Assembly (NCBI GenBank): GCA_965247065.1 | Contig: CBDFGN010000006.1 | Span: 2,108,001 to 2,172,000, forward strand | DNA: 64,000 nucleotides | Direction of reading: 5' to 3' | Source: CBDFGN01 sp965247065 | GTDB lineage: Bacteria > Bacteroidota > Bacteroidia > Cytophagales > Cyclobacteriaceae | Shown: positions 43,568 to 51,481 of the stretch, piece by piece | Position numbering within the stretch: the first letter of the stretch is position 1 | Layout of the letters: every line of letters begins with the position of its first letter | The notes under the pieces: generated by a model | Database searches by the model: none | What the model was told of the DNA's origin: nothing | What the model saw: the letters and a program-made list of their open reading frames with translations, nothing else | Program-made: the position numbers and the translations under genes

Positions 43568-43654
43568 GGATTTCAATCAATTTTCTATTTCAGCCGCTTA
43601 TTTAAAAGTAAGACAGGAAGTAATCCGACGGCGTTGCGTAAGATGGGGAAATGA
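43568..43654 (+). pseudogene. AraC-family regulator, last 28 residues beyond the IS630 copy
   Basis: GFQSIFYFSRLFKSKTGSNP then TALRKMGK and a stop: the end of the AraC DNA-binding domain, in register with the fragment at 41961-42359 once the IS is removed. Confidence 0.85.
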
Positions 43655-43837
43655 ACCTTTGCGGAACAACATCTTTTATCCATTTCCGAATGCACCTTCA
43701 AGTTAAGCTTTTGAAGAGCCTACCCGGAACTTGATGCGGGGGGAATGACAAATAAGTGCCGTCTAATTTCTCACAATTCATTTTTTGGAATAAATACCTT
43801 TAATGAATAAACCTATTGAATTCATTATCTTGGTATT

Positions 43838-45088
43838 ATGTATTTGAACTCAGGGAAAAATACTGTGATTGTCATCATTTTAATGCAGTTGTCCCTCCGG
43901 GTTATGGGTCAAATCATACCCGACACCTCAGGTTACTGGAACGGTGTAGTACAAGTAAGCTTAGTAGATGATTTAGCGGTAGAATATTACTTTTCACAGA
44001 ATGGTGCGCTCCTGCAAGGTTATGCCGTTGGTCGAAGCTTGAATCAGAAAGACTCTTCAAAGATTCTGTTCAGCGGCGCTGCACGTAGCAAGTCCATCAA
44101 TTTGAAACTAGCAAAATACATCTATAAGGTAGGGCCGGGCTGCCTGTCAAACGTGAAACTCACTTACTCAAAAGTGGGCAGCCAGGAGAAACTTATTGGA
44201 AAATGGTACGGGGACATTAGTTTTCGTACCTGCCCCCCCGAAATGAGGGGTAAGGTCGAACTCCTCAAAGTGGGACCTTACCCGGAAGAAAAATCCCGGG
44301 CCACTGTTGCGTAATCGGTACCCGAAAGTAGTACTGATGTTTATGGTTCGACCCTTATCGATGAATTGAAAAAACGAAAATATTATGCCCTCATCATTGG
44401 TATTGATGATTATCTGGACGAAGACATCCTGAACCTGGACCAGCCGGTAGCCGATGCAGGCGCAATTCAGAATGTACTACAAACCCATTACACCTTTTCA
44501 CCAGAAAATACTACAGCATTGTACAACCCTACACGGGACATGATCATTGACGCATTTGATGATTTAAGTGAAAAGATCACGCCCACAGACCACCTCATGA
44601 TCTTCTATGCCGGTCATGGCATTTGGGATAGCAGGATGAACCAGGGTTATTGGCTACCTTCTAAATGCCGAAAAGGATTCCAAAGCCCGCTGGCTCTCAA
44701 ATAGCACCATCAGGGACTATATTGGGGGTATTCAATCAAAACATACGCTACTGATTACCGATGCCTGTTTCAGCGGAGGGATTTTCAAGGAACGTAATGT
44801 CAGCTTTGATGACGGCAGAGCCATGCTTGAAATGTATAAACTGCTCAGCCGTAAAGCCATGAGCAGTGGTGCAATGACCACCGTTCCCGATCAAAGCGTA
44901 TTTGTGGAGTATCTGCTTAAAAACCTGCGGCAGAATAACCAGCCCCTGCTATCAACTGAAGACCTTTTCCGAACCTTTAAAATAGCCGTGATCAATAACA
45001 GTGTAAATGGCCAGGTACCTCAGTACGGCACTATAGGACAAACTGGTGATGAGGGGAGTTTGATTTCATTTTTTTGCGAAGGTTGGAG
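43838..45088 (+). pseudogene. Secreted caspase-like (peptidase C14) protein with a nonsense codon and a frameshift
   Basis: One gene can be reconstructed. A signal peptide and beta-rich domain (IIPDTSGYWNGVVQVSLVDD, then LKVGPYPEEK) run to a TAA at 44312-44314. The same frame continues SVPESSTDVYGSTLIDELKK into a caspase-like domain: KYYALIIGIDDYLDEDILNL and HLMIFYAGHG with the catalytic His. One extra A near 44671 shifts the frame. The next frame carries WLSNSTIRDYIGGIQSKHTL and LLITDACFSGGIF with the catalytic Cys, then LSTEDLFRTFKIAV and VPQYGTIGQTGDEG. The His-Cys dyad is preserved, so the gene decayed recently. At about 45085 it runs in frame into a recombinase C-terminus. Confidence 0.75.
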
Positions 45089-45491
45089 TAAACTCCACCG
45101 TCATTTAAAAGCTGCCAAAGGTGGAAAAGACAGGATCACTTTGCTCTCAAATGAGTTGCTGACATTATTACAAACCTATTATGTCCAGTACAAGCCAAAG
45201 AAGTACTTGTTTGAAGGTCCGGACGGAGGTGCTTACTCCAGTAGCAGTGTCAGAGCTATTATGAAGCGGGCCTTAAAAAATACCAAGATCAACAAACCGG
45301 CGACGGTTCACACCCTGCGGCACAGTTTTGCAACTCATCTTTTGGAAAATGGCACCAACCTCAGGTACATACAGACACTTCTTGGACATAATAGTGCAAA
45401 GACGACAGAGATATACACCCATGTATGCACGAACAAGCTTTCTGAGGTAGTTAGTCCATTGGACACCTTACATGAAAAAGGGTACATTTGA
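45089..45491 (+). pseudogene. Tyrosine recombinase, C-terminal fragment fused in frame to the caspase-like gene
   Basis: The open frame from 44823 to 45491 is chimeric. After the caspase part it reads GGKDRITLLSNELLTLLQTY, KKYLFEGPDGGAYSSSSVRA and then the HTLRHSFATHLLENGTNLRY and LLGHNSAKTTEIYTHV boxes with the catalytic HxxR, His and Tyr. The first catalytic Arg and the whole N-terminal domain are absent. It is a close relative of the intact recombinase at 50230-51372 (aligned through the last 130 residues). The fusion is in frame, so a hybrid could be translated, but it lacks an active recombinase core. Confidence 0.7.
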
Positions 45492-45501
45492 AATGTATAT
45501 A

Positions 45502-45533
45502 ATAACAACTGTATGCATTTACACAGTTGTTAT
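45502..45533. repeat. Inverted repeat after the recombinase fragment, possible recombination site
   Basis: ATAACAACTGT (45502-45512) and ACAGTTGTTAT (45523-45533) form a perfect 11-bp inverted repeat with a 10-base spacer, the geometry of a tyrosine-recombinase core site. Ten bases of it (ACAGTTGTTA) recur at 51403-51412, directly after the intact related recombinase. A terminator is the alternative, but no T tract follows. Confidence 0.5.
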
Positions 45534-45811
45534 GGGTTAATTATCTTTTTTGTGCAATTGCAGGTATCACCGGATTCATGGAACTCATGTTCTATGGTAT
45601 GGGTACTACCAAAATGGGGAAACACGACTTTGTCAGCTTCAGCATTCATTTGGCCTTTGTAATTGTCTTCAGCACCATGTGGGGATTAATTACTCATGAA
45701 TGGAAAGGCAGCAGTAAACGAACAATGAGACTAATCTTTGTTGGTGTAATGGTACTAATGTTTTCTACTGTAGTGATGGGGTTTGGCAATTATCTTGCAG
45801 CCCCGAAATAG
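45530..45811 (+). pseudogene. rhaT-like transporter, C-terminal fragment
   Basis: About 92 residues (NYLFCAIAGITGFMELMFYG, MGTTKMGKHDFVSFSIHLAF, then GLITHEWKGSSKRTMRLIFV) match the C-terminal end of the intact RhaT at 58502-59548 at most positions. The other two thirds are missing; homology begins at TTAATTATC right after the inverted repeat at 45502-45533. This is a lost second copy of the rhamnose symporter, cut where the recombination-site-like sequence ends. Confidence 0.85.
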
Positions 45812-45904
45812 CCAAAGTTGAATGATAATCGGTTAATAATCAGATAATAAAGATTAAAATTTACAATGATCATGAATGATTTCAAAAAGCGAAGAATAAA
45901 AAAA

Positions 45905-46891
45905 TCTGCTAGTCCGTAAAGATACCCAATTGACATAAGCTGTCAGAGGGCTTGGCGACCTTGTTGAAAAAAACATAGCCATGAACCTTGTAGAATTTAT
46001 TAAACGGTTTCCCAATGAACAGATGTGCCGTGATCATTTTCGCGAGTATCGGATCAGGAAAGGGATTATCTGCAAGAAATGCAGTCACCCTTCGCATTAT
46101 TGGCTTTCCGGAAAAGAGCAGTTTCAGTGCAAGCAATGCGGTTTTAGGACTACCCTTCGAAGCGGTACTGTACTGCAGAGCAGCAAACTTCCATTTTGGT
46201 ATTGGTACATAGCCTTTCACCTGATGAGCTCCACTAAGAAAGGGTTTTCTGCCCATGAAGTCAGAAGACAACTGGGCCACAAACGCTATGAGCCGATTTG
46301 GTTGATGATGCGCAAAATACGAGCAGCCATGGGAAAGGCCGATGGGACTCAAACACTTGCCGGGATGGTAGAACTGGACGATGCCTATTTCGCCACCGGT
46401 ACGTCCAAACGGGTTAAGAAAAGGCTTAAACGGGGCAAAGGAAGCCAAAAGAAATCAAAAGTAACTGTAATGGCGGAATCCTTTCCATTGGAAATCGACG
46501 GACGCACAGAGCATTTCTGTGGGCAGTTCAAGATGAAGGCTCACCGTTCAGAAAGCAAGGAGGCGATTCAGCAGGTCGTCAGCCAAGCCATTGATCCTGC
46601 CAGCGTTTTGTTCACTGATCAATCCACCGGTTATGTGGATTTGAAAAGCCTGGTAGATGTTCACGTGAGTTTTAAATCCTCCTGGGAGGGTGCCGATGAA
46701 CTCAAATGGGTACACATAGCCATTGCAAATGCAAAGCGGACCCTGCTGGGCATTTATCATGTTATCAAAGAAAAGTACCTTCAGTACTATTTGGATGAGT
46801 TCTGTTATAAGCTCAATCGAAGGTATTCAACCAATCTGTTTGATAATCTTGTCTTTAGCTCAGTTTAGTGGTACGATTGCGGACTAGCATA
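45905..46891 (+). mobile_element. IS1595-family insertion sequence, copy 2
   Basis: Same 987-bp element as copies 1 and 3, in the opposite orientation. It begins TCTGCTAGTCCG and ends CGGACTAGCATA. The 8-bp AT-only target duplication TAAAAAAA is on both sides. It lies between the rhaT fragment and the polysaccharide deacetylase gene and may have replaced the upstream region of the latter. Confidence 0.9.
45981..46868 (+). CDS. IS1595-family (ISXO2-like) transposase, copy 2
   Basis: The 295-residue translation is the same as that of copies 1 and 3: zinc ribbon (CKKC...CKQC), LDDAYFATGTSKR, FTDQSTGYVDLK and the C-terminal Asn/Glu region. The gene reads toward the polysaccharide deacetylase, so its transcript might run into that gene. 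Confidence 0.95.
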   Translation: MNLVEFIKRFPNEQMCRDHFREYRIRKGIICKKCSHPSHYWLSGKEQFQCKQCGFRTTLRSGTVLQSSKLPFWYWYIAFHLMSSTKKGFSAHEVRRQLGHKRYEPIWLMMRKIRAAMGKADGTQTLAGMVELDDAYFATGTSKRVKKRLKRGKGSQKKSKVTVMAESFPLEIDGRTEHFCGQFKMKAHRSESKEAIQQVVSQAIDPASVLFTDQSTGYVDLKSLVDVHVSFKSSWEGADELKWVHIAIANAKRTLLGIYHVIKEKYLQYYLDEFCYKLNRRYSTNLFDNLVFSSV

Positions 46892-46935
46892 TAAAAAAAT
46901 CAATTAATTGTGTTTTCAAAACACTATTTCAAATT

Positions 46936-47754
46936 ATGATACTGCTATTTTTTGCGAATTGCATCTCAAATGGTGGAGTGAGCCATGCCCAAGACCTTTT
47001 GCCAATCCCCGATAAGCTCATTGTTCTTACATTCGATGACGGGTGCAAATCAGACGTCGAGTTTGTCATGCCGCTTTTGAATAAATATAGTTTCGGAGCT
47101 ACCTTTTTTTTCACCGATGCCTTCTTGCGAAATAATAGCTTGAAAGATGAAAATTATATGACCTGGGAGGATGCTCTCCAGATACATAATTCCGGTTTTG
47201 AAATCGGCAACCACACCAAAAATCACTTGGATATCACGAAGCTGTCGAGAGAAGAATTCCTGGCGGAATTAGAATATATAGAAAAGCGCTGCAACGAATA
47301 TGGCATATCAGCGCCAAAGACATTTTGTTACCCAGGTTGGCATTTTGATCAAAATGCCGTACAGGTTCTCAGGGCAAAAGGCTATCTTTTTGCCAGACGA
47401 GGCGTGTCACCCGAGTTTCATGACAACAATGAGGGCGCCAGGGGTCCGGTCTATGAACCGACTGAACATGATCCCTTGCTGATCCCTTGCACCGGTTATT
47501 CAGGTCCGGATTGGGGATTTGAGGATTTTCTCTGGGCGCTCAAACAAGGTGGAGACGGCAAAATTCCTGTTTTTACTTTTCATGGCGTCCCTGATCGCGA
47601 CCACCCCTGGGTGAATACCGATACCGTAGTCTTTAAGAAGTATATGGAATACCTGCATGACAATGACTATACGGTTATTTCATTGCGAGATCTGGTTAAA
47701 TATGTCGATCCTTTGAAGCACTCTGCTGATTTTTATGCGCCGATAAAACAATAA
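46936..47754 (+). CDS. Polysaccharide deacetylase (NodB domain)
   Basis: The 272-residue protein has a short export-like start (MILLFFANCISNGGVSHAQD) and the NodB domain: LIVLTFDDGCKSDVEFVMPL with the catalytic Asp pair, FEIGNHTKNHLDITKLSREE with the metal-binding His pair (H-x3-H), TFCYPGWHFDQNAVQVLRAK, and a final PVFTFHGVP with the second His. All metal ligands are present. It should remove N- or O-acetyl groups from a glycan outside the cytoplasm. The start is only 45 bases from an IS copy, so the natural promoter has probably been displaced. Confidence 0.85.
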   Translation: MILLFFANCISNGGVSHAQDLLPIPDKLIVLTFDDGCKSDVEFVMPLLNKYSFGATFFFTDAFLRNNSLKDENYMTWEDALQIHNSGFEIGNHTKNHLDITKLSREEFLAELEYIEKRCNEYGISAPKTFCYPGWHFDQNAVQVLRAKGYLFARRGVSPEFHDNNEGARGPVYEPTEHDPLLIPCTGYSGPDWGFEDFLWALKQGGDGKIPVFTFHGVPDRDHPWVNTDTVVFKKYMEYLHDNDYTVISLRDLVKYVDPLKHSADFYAPIKQ

Positions 47755-47814
47755 CAGAAAAACGGTGAAAACTACTATAAATATGAATCACAATATCATA
47801 TAAAAATTAATGCC

Positions 47815-49299
47815 ATGAACAATAGTGGAACAATTGAATCTTTTGAAGTTACAAAAGGAACCAAAAGTGGCGATTTGCTGAGTGAAATACGAAAAGATCA
47901 ACAACTCAAGGTGGGCTTCCTGGCCTGTGGTTATTTTGAATACTGGCGCATGTATGATGGCCTGAGAGAACAAGTAGTGCAGGATATGCAGTCAATTGCC
48001 CACAGGTTAAGCCAAAAGCATGATTTAGTTTATCCCGGACTTGTTGAAACACTTGATACTGCGGATGAAGCCGGACAAACATTTAAAAATGATCATACTG
48101 ATATTCTGGTTATTTCCGAAGGAACCTACTGCCCCGATTATTTTGTGCACCAGGCTCTTTTGCATTTGCCAGGCGACATGCCTTTGATATGTTTTGCTTC
48201 ACAGCCGCATGCTGTGTTGGATTATAATTCAGGTTACGATCAGAGTTTGCGTAATTCAGGCCCAATGGGCCTTGTCCAACTGACAGGCGGATTCAGGAAG
48301 ATGAGTAAATTCGAAAAGTACGAGGTTGTAGCCGGCGCCATTGACGATGATAATGTGTATGCTGACATAGATCGCCTTATTCAGGTTTTCACCACCATCA
48401 AAAACCTCCGTAACATGACTATTGGAATGATCGGCCATGTTTTTAGAGGCATGTATGATTTCAACTTTGACAAAACCTCCGTTACCGGGAAATTCGGTCC
48501 ACATGTAATGGATATCAATGTGGACCATCTGATAAACATATTTGAGGAAAACGGTGATTCGGATCCGCGTATCAATGACCTGTGCGAAAAAGCAAAGTCA
48601 AAATATACTGTTAAGGATCTTGAAGATGAGGATATCATGAGATCGGCACGTCTCGGTATTGCCTTACAGGATTTGATTGAACGTTACAAACTCAACGGTT
48701 TGGTTTTATTGGGTCAACACCTGATTGAAGTCAAAGCCAATGCTTCCTGCTATCTCGGTCTTTCAGAAATACTTTCCAACGATCAGGCGATTGCCGTTAC
48801 CGAGGGCGATGTGCTGGGATGCATTATGAGCAAGGTCTTAAAGGACTTCACCGGCCATACACCATTTTTTGGGGAGTGGGAAGAAATGGACATGTCGTTA
48901 AATGCCGTTATGCTGCTTGGTCACGGTTTTGTCGATTCCCGTGAATGCCGGACTGATCGTCCTGTTCATATTAAACCGGCGAGTGAAAACTGGGGATTTG
49001 AAGGTAACTCAGTTGGCTTTGAAGCTTCTTATACTCCTGGTCCCATTACTATGACCCATGTAATCCATGATAACGAGGGTTGGCGTTTGCTCATCAGCGA
49101 AGGGGAACTGCTGGATACACCTACAATAAAGATCAACGAATCTGCAATGATCGTAAAGGTAGAAAAGCCCGTAAGACAATACTTTGAAGAGCTGATGCGC
49201 CTTGGTTTCAGTCACCATTCAATTGCAGTTCCTGGTAAAGTGGGCAGTCAATTGGAATGCCTGGCACGGCAGCTTGACCTAAAAGTCTGCTGGCTCTAA
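47815..49299 (+). CDS. L-fucose/L-arabinose isomerase-family protein
   Basis: The 494-residue protein has the fucose/arabinose isomerase layout: an N-terminal Rossmann-like domain (LKVGFLACGYFEYWRMYDGL), a middle domain with HTDILVISEGTYCPDYFVHQ, NMTIGMIGHVFRGMYDFNFD and NGLVLLGQHLIEVKANASCY, and a C-terminal domain with AIAVTEGDVLGCIMSKVLKD (active-site Glu), VMLLGHGFVDSRE and LGFSHHSIAVPGKVG. It is probably an aldose-ketose isomerase; the sugar is not certain (fucose, rhamnose-like or other deoxy sugar). A damaged third relative of this type lies at 63043-63551 and a more distant intact one at 59564-60985. Confidence 0.8.
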   Translation: MNNSGTIESFEVTKGTKSGDLLSEIRKDQQLKVGFLACGYFEYWRMYDGLREQVVQDMQSIAHRLSQKHDLVYPGLVETLDTADEAGQTFKNDHTDILVISEGTYCPDYFVHQALLHLPGDMPLICFASQPHAVLDYNSGYDQSLRNSGPMGLVQLTGGFRKMSKFEKYEVVAGAIDDDNVYADIDRLIQVFTTIKNLRNMTIGMIGHVFRGMYDFNFDKTSVTGKFGPHVMDINVDHLINIFEENGDSDPRINDLCEKAKSKYTVKDLEDEDIMRSARLGIALQDLIERYKLNGLVLLGQHLIEVKANASCYLGLSEILSNDQAIAVTEGDVLGCIMSKVLKDFTGHTPFFGEWEEMDMSLNAVMLLGHGFVDSRECRTDRPVHIKPASENWGFEGNSVGFEASYTPGPITMTHVIHDNEGWRLLISEGELLDTPTIKINESAMIVKVEKPVRQYFEELMRLGFSHHSIAVPGKVGSQLECLARQLDLKVCWL

Positions 49300-49443
49300 A
49301 CTTTACCGCTTTTGGGCTAAGAAAGAATAATGATCATAGCGCCCAAATTGCAATACTATAGCAACAAAAAATAATGATGGAAGGAAATTCCTAAAAACCA
49401 GTTGCTGTAGAAAACATTACAATTTAAAGCTAGTGAAGATGGT
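49300..49443. other. Short non-coding gap
   Basis: AT-rich sequence after the isomerase stop; no gene, hairpin or repeat that I can support. Confidence 0.4.
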
Positions 49444-49590
49444 TCAAGTCCGGATGCTGCCTTCCTCCTTTAATTTTTGGAGGCTCGTTTTCGACTTAAT
49501 CCCCAACAAATCCATTACCTCCTCGGTCTGGATCCATTTGTCCTTTTGGATGTTCTCCTCGTCCTTAATACGCTTAACTACCTTCTCAGG
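49444..49590 (-). pseudogene. Excisionase-like HTH protein, remnant
   Basis: A minus-strand frame without a start codon reads EKVVKRIKDEENIQKDKWIQ, TEEVMDLLGIKSKTSLQKLK and EEGSIRT, then stops. This is the HTH_17-type DNA-binding domain seen in Bacteroidota element excisionases, cut before its wing. It lies in the mobile cluster with the Zn-ribbon protein and the recombinase. Confidence 0.6.
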
Positions 49591-49624
49591 TTAAGAGTAA
49601 AAAGCTTCGGTTTCCAGACAGATT

Positions 49625-49655
49625 CCTTCCATAGATTTATCCTTCCATAGATTTA
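49625..49655. repeat. Short tandem repeat
   Basis: CCTTCCATAGATTTA occurs twice (49625-49639 and 49641-49655), one base apart, giving a 16-bp period. It lies in the gap between the HTH remnant and the Zn-ribbon gene. It is probably a slippage product or a regulator site. Confidence 0.5.
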
Positions 49656-49748
49656 AGGGAATCGAAGGGTCAAGATTGCCTTTTGATGTTTGCCTTCCGG
49701 ATCGTTTCATCTCAAACAACGAATTCATATGTCAAGACCAGGTCGATG

Positions 49749-50150
49749 CTAACCTCCTGAGATGGCCGTTCTCATATAATCCTGCCATCTCACCAGAACA
49801 TACTTTTCCCTATCATTTTCCCTAAGCGAGGAGAAACCGTGCTCATAGCAAAACAAATAAACCTGTCCCTTACTATTTTTCCAATAGTGCGTAAAATAAC
49901 TGGGATCAAAGCCATGATCCAGCAGCACTTCTTTCCGCACCGTGGCCTTGCCGGCTTTATTAAATAGCTTTAAGATTCGCCGGTTGAGTTTTAGTTGTTT
50001 ATCAATTGATCGGAACAGGGAATTCTGATTCCGCTTATTCTTCCTATAATGATAGGACGACCGGCAATATTCTGTACAGAATTTTCTATCGATTCTTCCT
50101 TCCAGCTCTTCATTACACTCTAGACATCTTCTTGTGAAACTCTCGATCAT
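49749..50150 (-). CDS. Zinc-ribbon protein, conserved hypothetical of Bacteroidota
   Basis: The 133-residue protein starts with a four-Cys zinc ribbon: RRCLECNEELEGRIDRKFCT then EYCRSSYHYRKNKR. The remaining helical part (IDKQLKLNRRILKLFNKAGK, GFDPSYFTHYWKNSKGQVYL, FCYEHGFSSLREN) matches a family of small proteins widespread in Bacteroidota. The function is unknown; the ribbon and basic residues suggest nucleic-acid binding. It is divergent from the recombinase gene 80 bases away, so the two may share a control region. Confidence 0.75.
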   Translation of the reverse strand: MIESFTRRCLECNEELEGRIDRKFCTEYCRSSYHYRKNKRNQNSLFRSIDKQLKLNRRILKLFNKAGKATVRKEVLLDHGFDPSYFTHYWKNSKGQVYLFCYEHGFSSLRENDREKYVLVRWQDYMRTAISGG

Positions 50151-50200
50151 AACCGTTTAATATTCGGATAACCCTACGGTTAATGTTTTTTATGACCGAT

Positions 50201-51415
50201 TTGTTACCATCATTTGCCAAAAAAAAGGAATGAAGTCACGACAAATCACACTCAAGCATCTTTACATCGATGATCAAAAAATGATCGGATTGCAGTTTTA
50301 TCCGGATAAAGTGATTCAGGCTTTGATCAAGGAACTTCCCTCTATTCGATGGAGCGAACAATACAACATGGCCTGTCTTCCGAATAACCGGGCTAATCTG
50401 GACAACGTGTTCAATACTTTCAGGGGGATCGTCTGGGTCAATTGCCATCATTTTTACCGGAACAAACCGGTCCGAAATTCAATGAGTCTTGTTTCAATTG
50501 ACCATTTCCGAAAACGACCGATCAAGAAAGGATATAAAGTCTGCCCCGAATCGTTTTTACAAAAGCTGGAAATCCGCAAATATTCTTTGAACACGGCAAA
50601 AACCTATATAAACCTTTTTGAAGCTTTCATGAATTATCACAAAAACACTTCAAACTTGATGGACCTGAATGAAGAAGACATTCGAAGGTATTTGCAGCAT
50701 TTGGTCCAACTCAAAAGATCAGATTCCTATATTAACCAATCCATCAATGCCATTAAGTTTTATTACGAAGTAGTTATGGAAATGCCGAACCGGTTTTACA
50801 GCATAGAACGCCCGCGAAGACAGGAGAAACTCCCCCAGGTACTTAGCAAGGAGGAGGTAATAAAAATGATAGAATGCACCTCCAACCTGAAGCACAAGTG
50901 TATTATCAGTTTACTATACTCGGGAGGGCTAAGAAGAAGTGAGCTCCTGGACTTAAAGATCGAGGATATTGAAAGCAATCGAATGTTGATCAAGGTCAAT
51001 GGAGGGAAAGGCAGTAAGGACCGGTTCACGCTATTAAGCAAAACCATCTTAGATGATCTACGGAAATATTATGTCAGGTACCGACCTAAAGACTATCTTT
51101 TCGAAGGCGCCAAGGGGAGTAAGTATAGGGCCGCCAGTGTAGCAAAGATTGTTGCTCGGGCCGCCAGGAAAGCGGCTATATCCAAACGGGTAACTCCTCA
51201 TACATTGCGGCATTCATTCGCCACCCACCTGTTGGAAAATGGAACTGATTTGAGATATATTCAAAAATTATTGGGACATAACTCCAGCAAAACCACCGAA
51301 ATCTACACCCACGTAGCGGTGAACTCCTTCCGGGGCATCCAAAATCCACTTGACTCAGGGATGGGGACATAGGTGGTATAAATGTAACTTGGTATATTTA
51401 TACAGTTGTTACCAT
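50201..51415. repeat. Direct repeats flanking the recombinase gene
   Basis: TTGTTACCAT occurs at 50201-50210 and again at 51406-51415, before and after the recombinase gene in the same orientation; the bases that follow are similar (CATTTG against ATCATT). The second copy is part of ACAGTTGTTA, shared with the inverted repeat at 45502-45533. The pair could mark recombination sites of a small self-mobile cassette, but ten bases are few and chance cannot be excluded. Confidence 0.35.
50230..51372 (+). CDS. Tyrosine recombinase, XerC/D or integron-integrase-like
   Basis: The 380-residue protein has an unusual N-terminal domain of about 100 residues (MKSRQITLKHLYIDDQKMIG), then a SAM-like core-binding domain (LEIRKYSLNTAKTYINLFEA) and a complete catalytic domain: Arg in LYSGGLRRSELLDL, Lys in NGGKGSKDRFTLL, the HTLRHSFATHLLENGTDLRY box and LLGHNSSKTTEIYTHV with His and Tyr. 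The short linker and catalytic motifs are closer to Xer and integron integrases than to the element integrases at 21-24 kb. A C-terminal copy of a close relative lies at 45089-45491. Confidence 0.9.
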   Translation: MKSRQITLKHLYIDDQKMIGLQFYPDKVIQALIKELPSIRWSEQYNMACLPNNRANLDNVFNTFRGIVWVNCHHFYRNKPVRNSMSLVSIDHFRKRPIKKGYKVCPESFLQKLEIRKYSLNTAKTYINLFEAFMNYHKNTSNLMDLNEEDIRRYLQHLVQLKRSDSYINQSINAIKFYYEVVMEMPNRFYSIERPRRQEKLPQVLSKEEVIKMIECTSNLKHKCIISLLYSGGLRRSELLDLKIEDIESNRMLIKVNGGKGSKDRFTLLSKTILDDLRKYYVRYRPKDYLFEGAKGSKYRAASVAKIVARAARKAAISKRVTPHTLRHSFATHLLENGTDLRYIQKLLGHNSSKTTEIYTHVAVNSFRGIQNPLDSGMGT

Positions 51416-51481
51416 ATCATTATCTAACTTTAATTATAATGCAGCCAGTTGGAAAACATTTTTATACAGCATTAGAATTTT

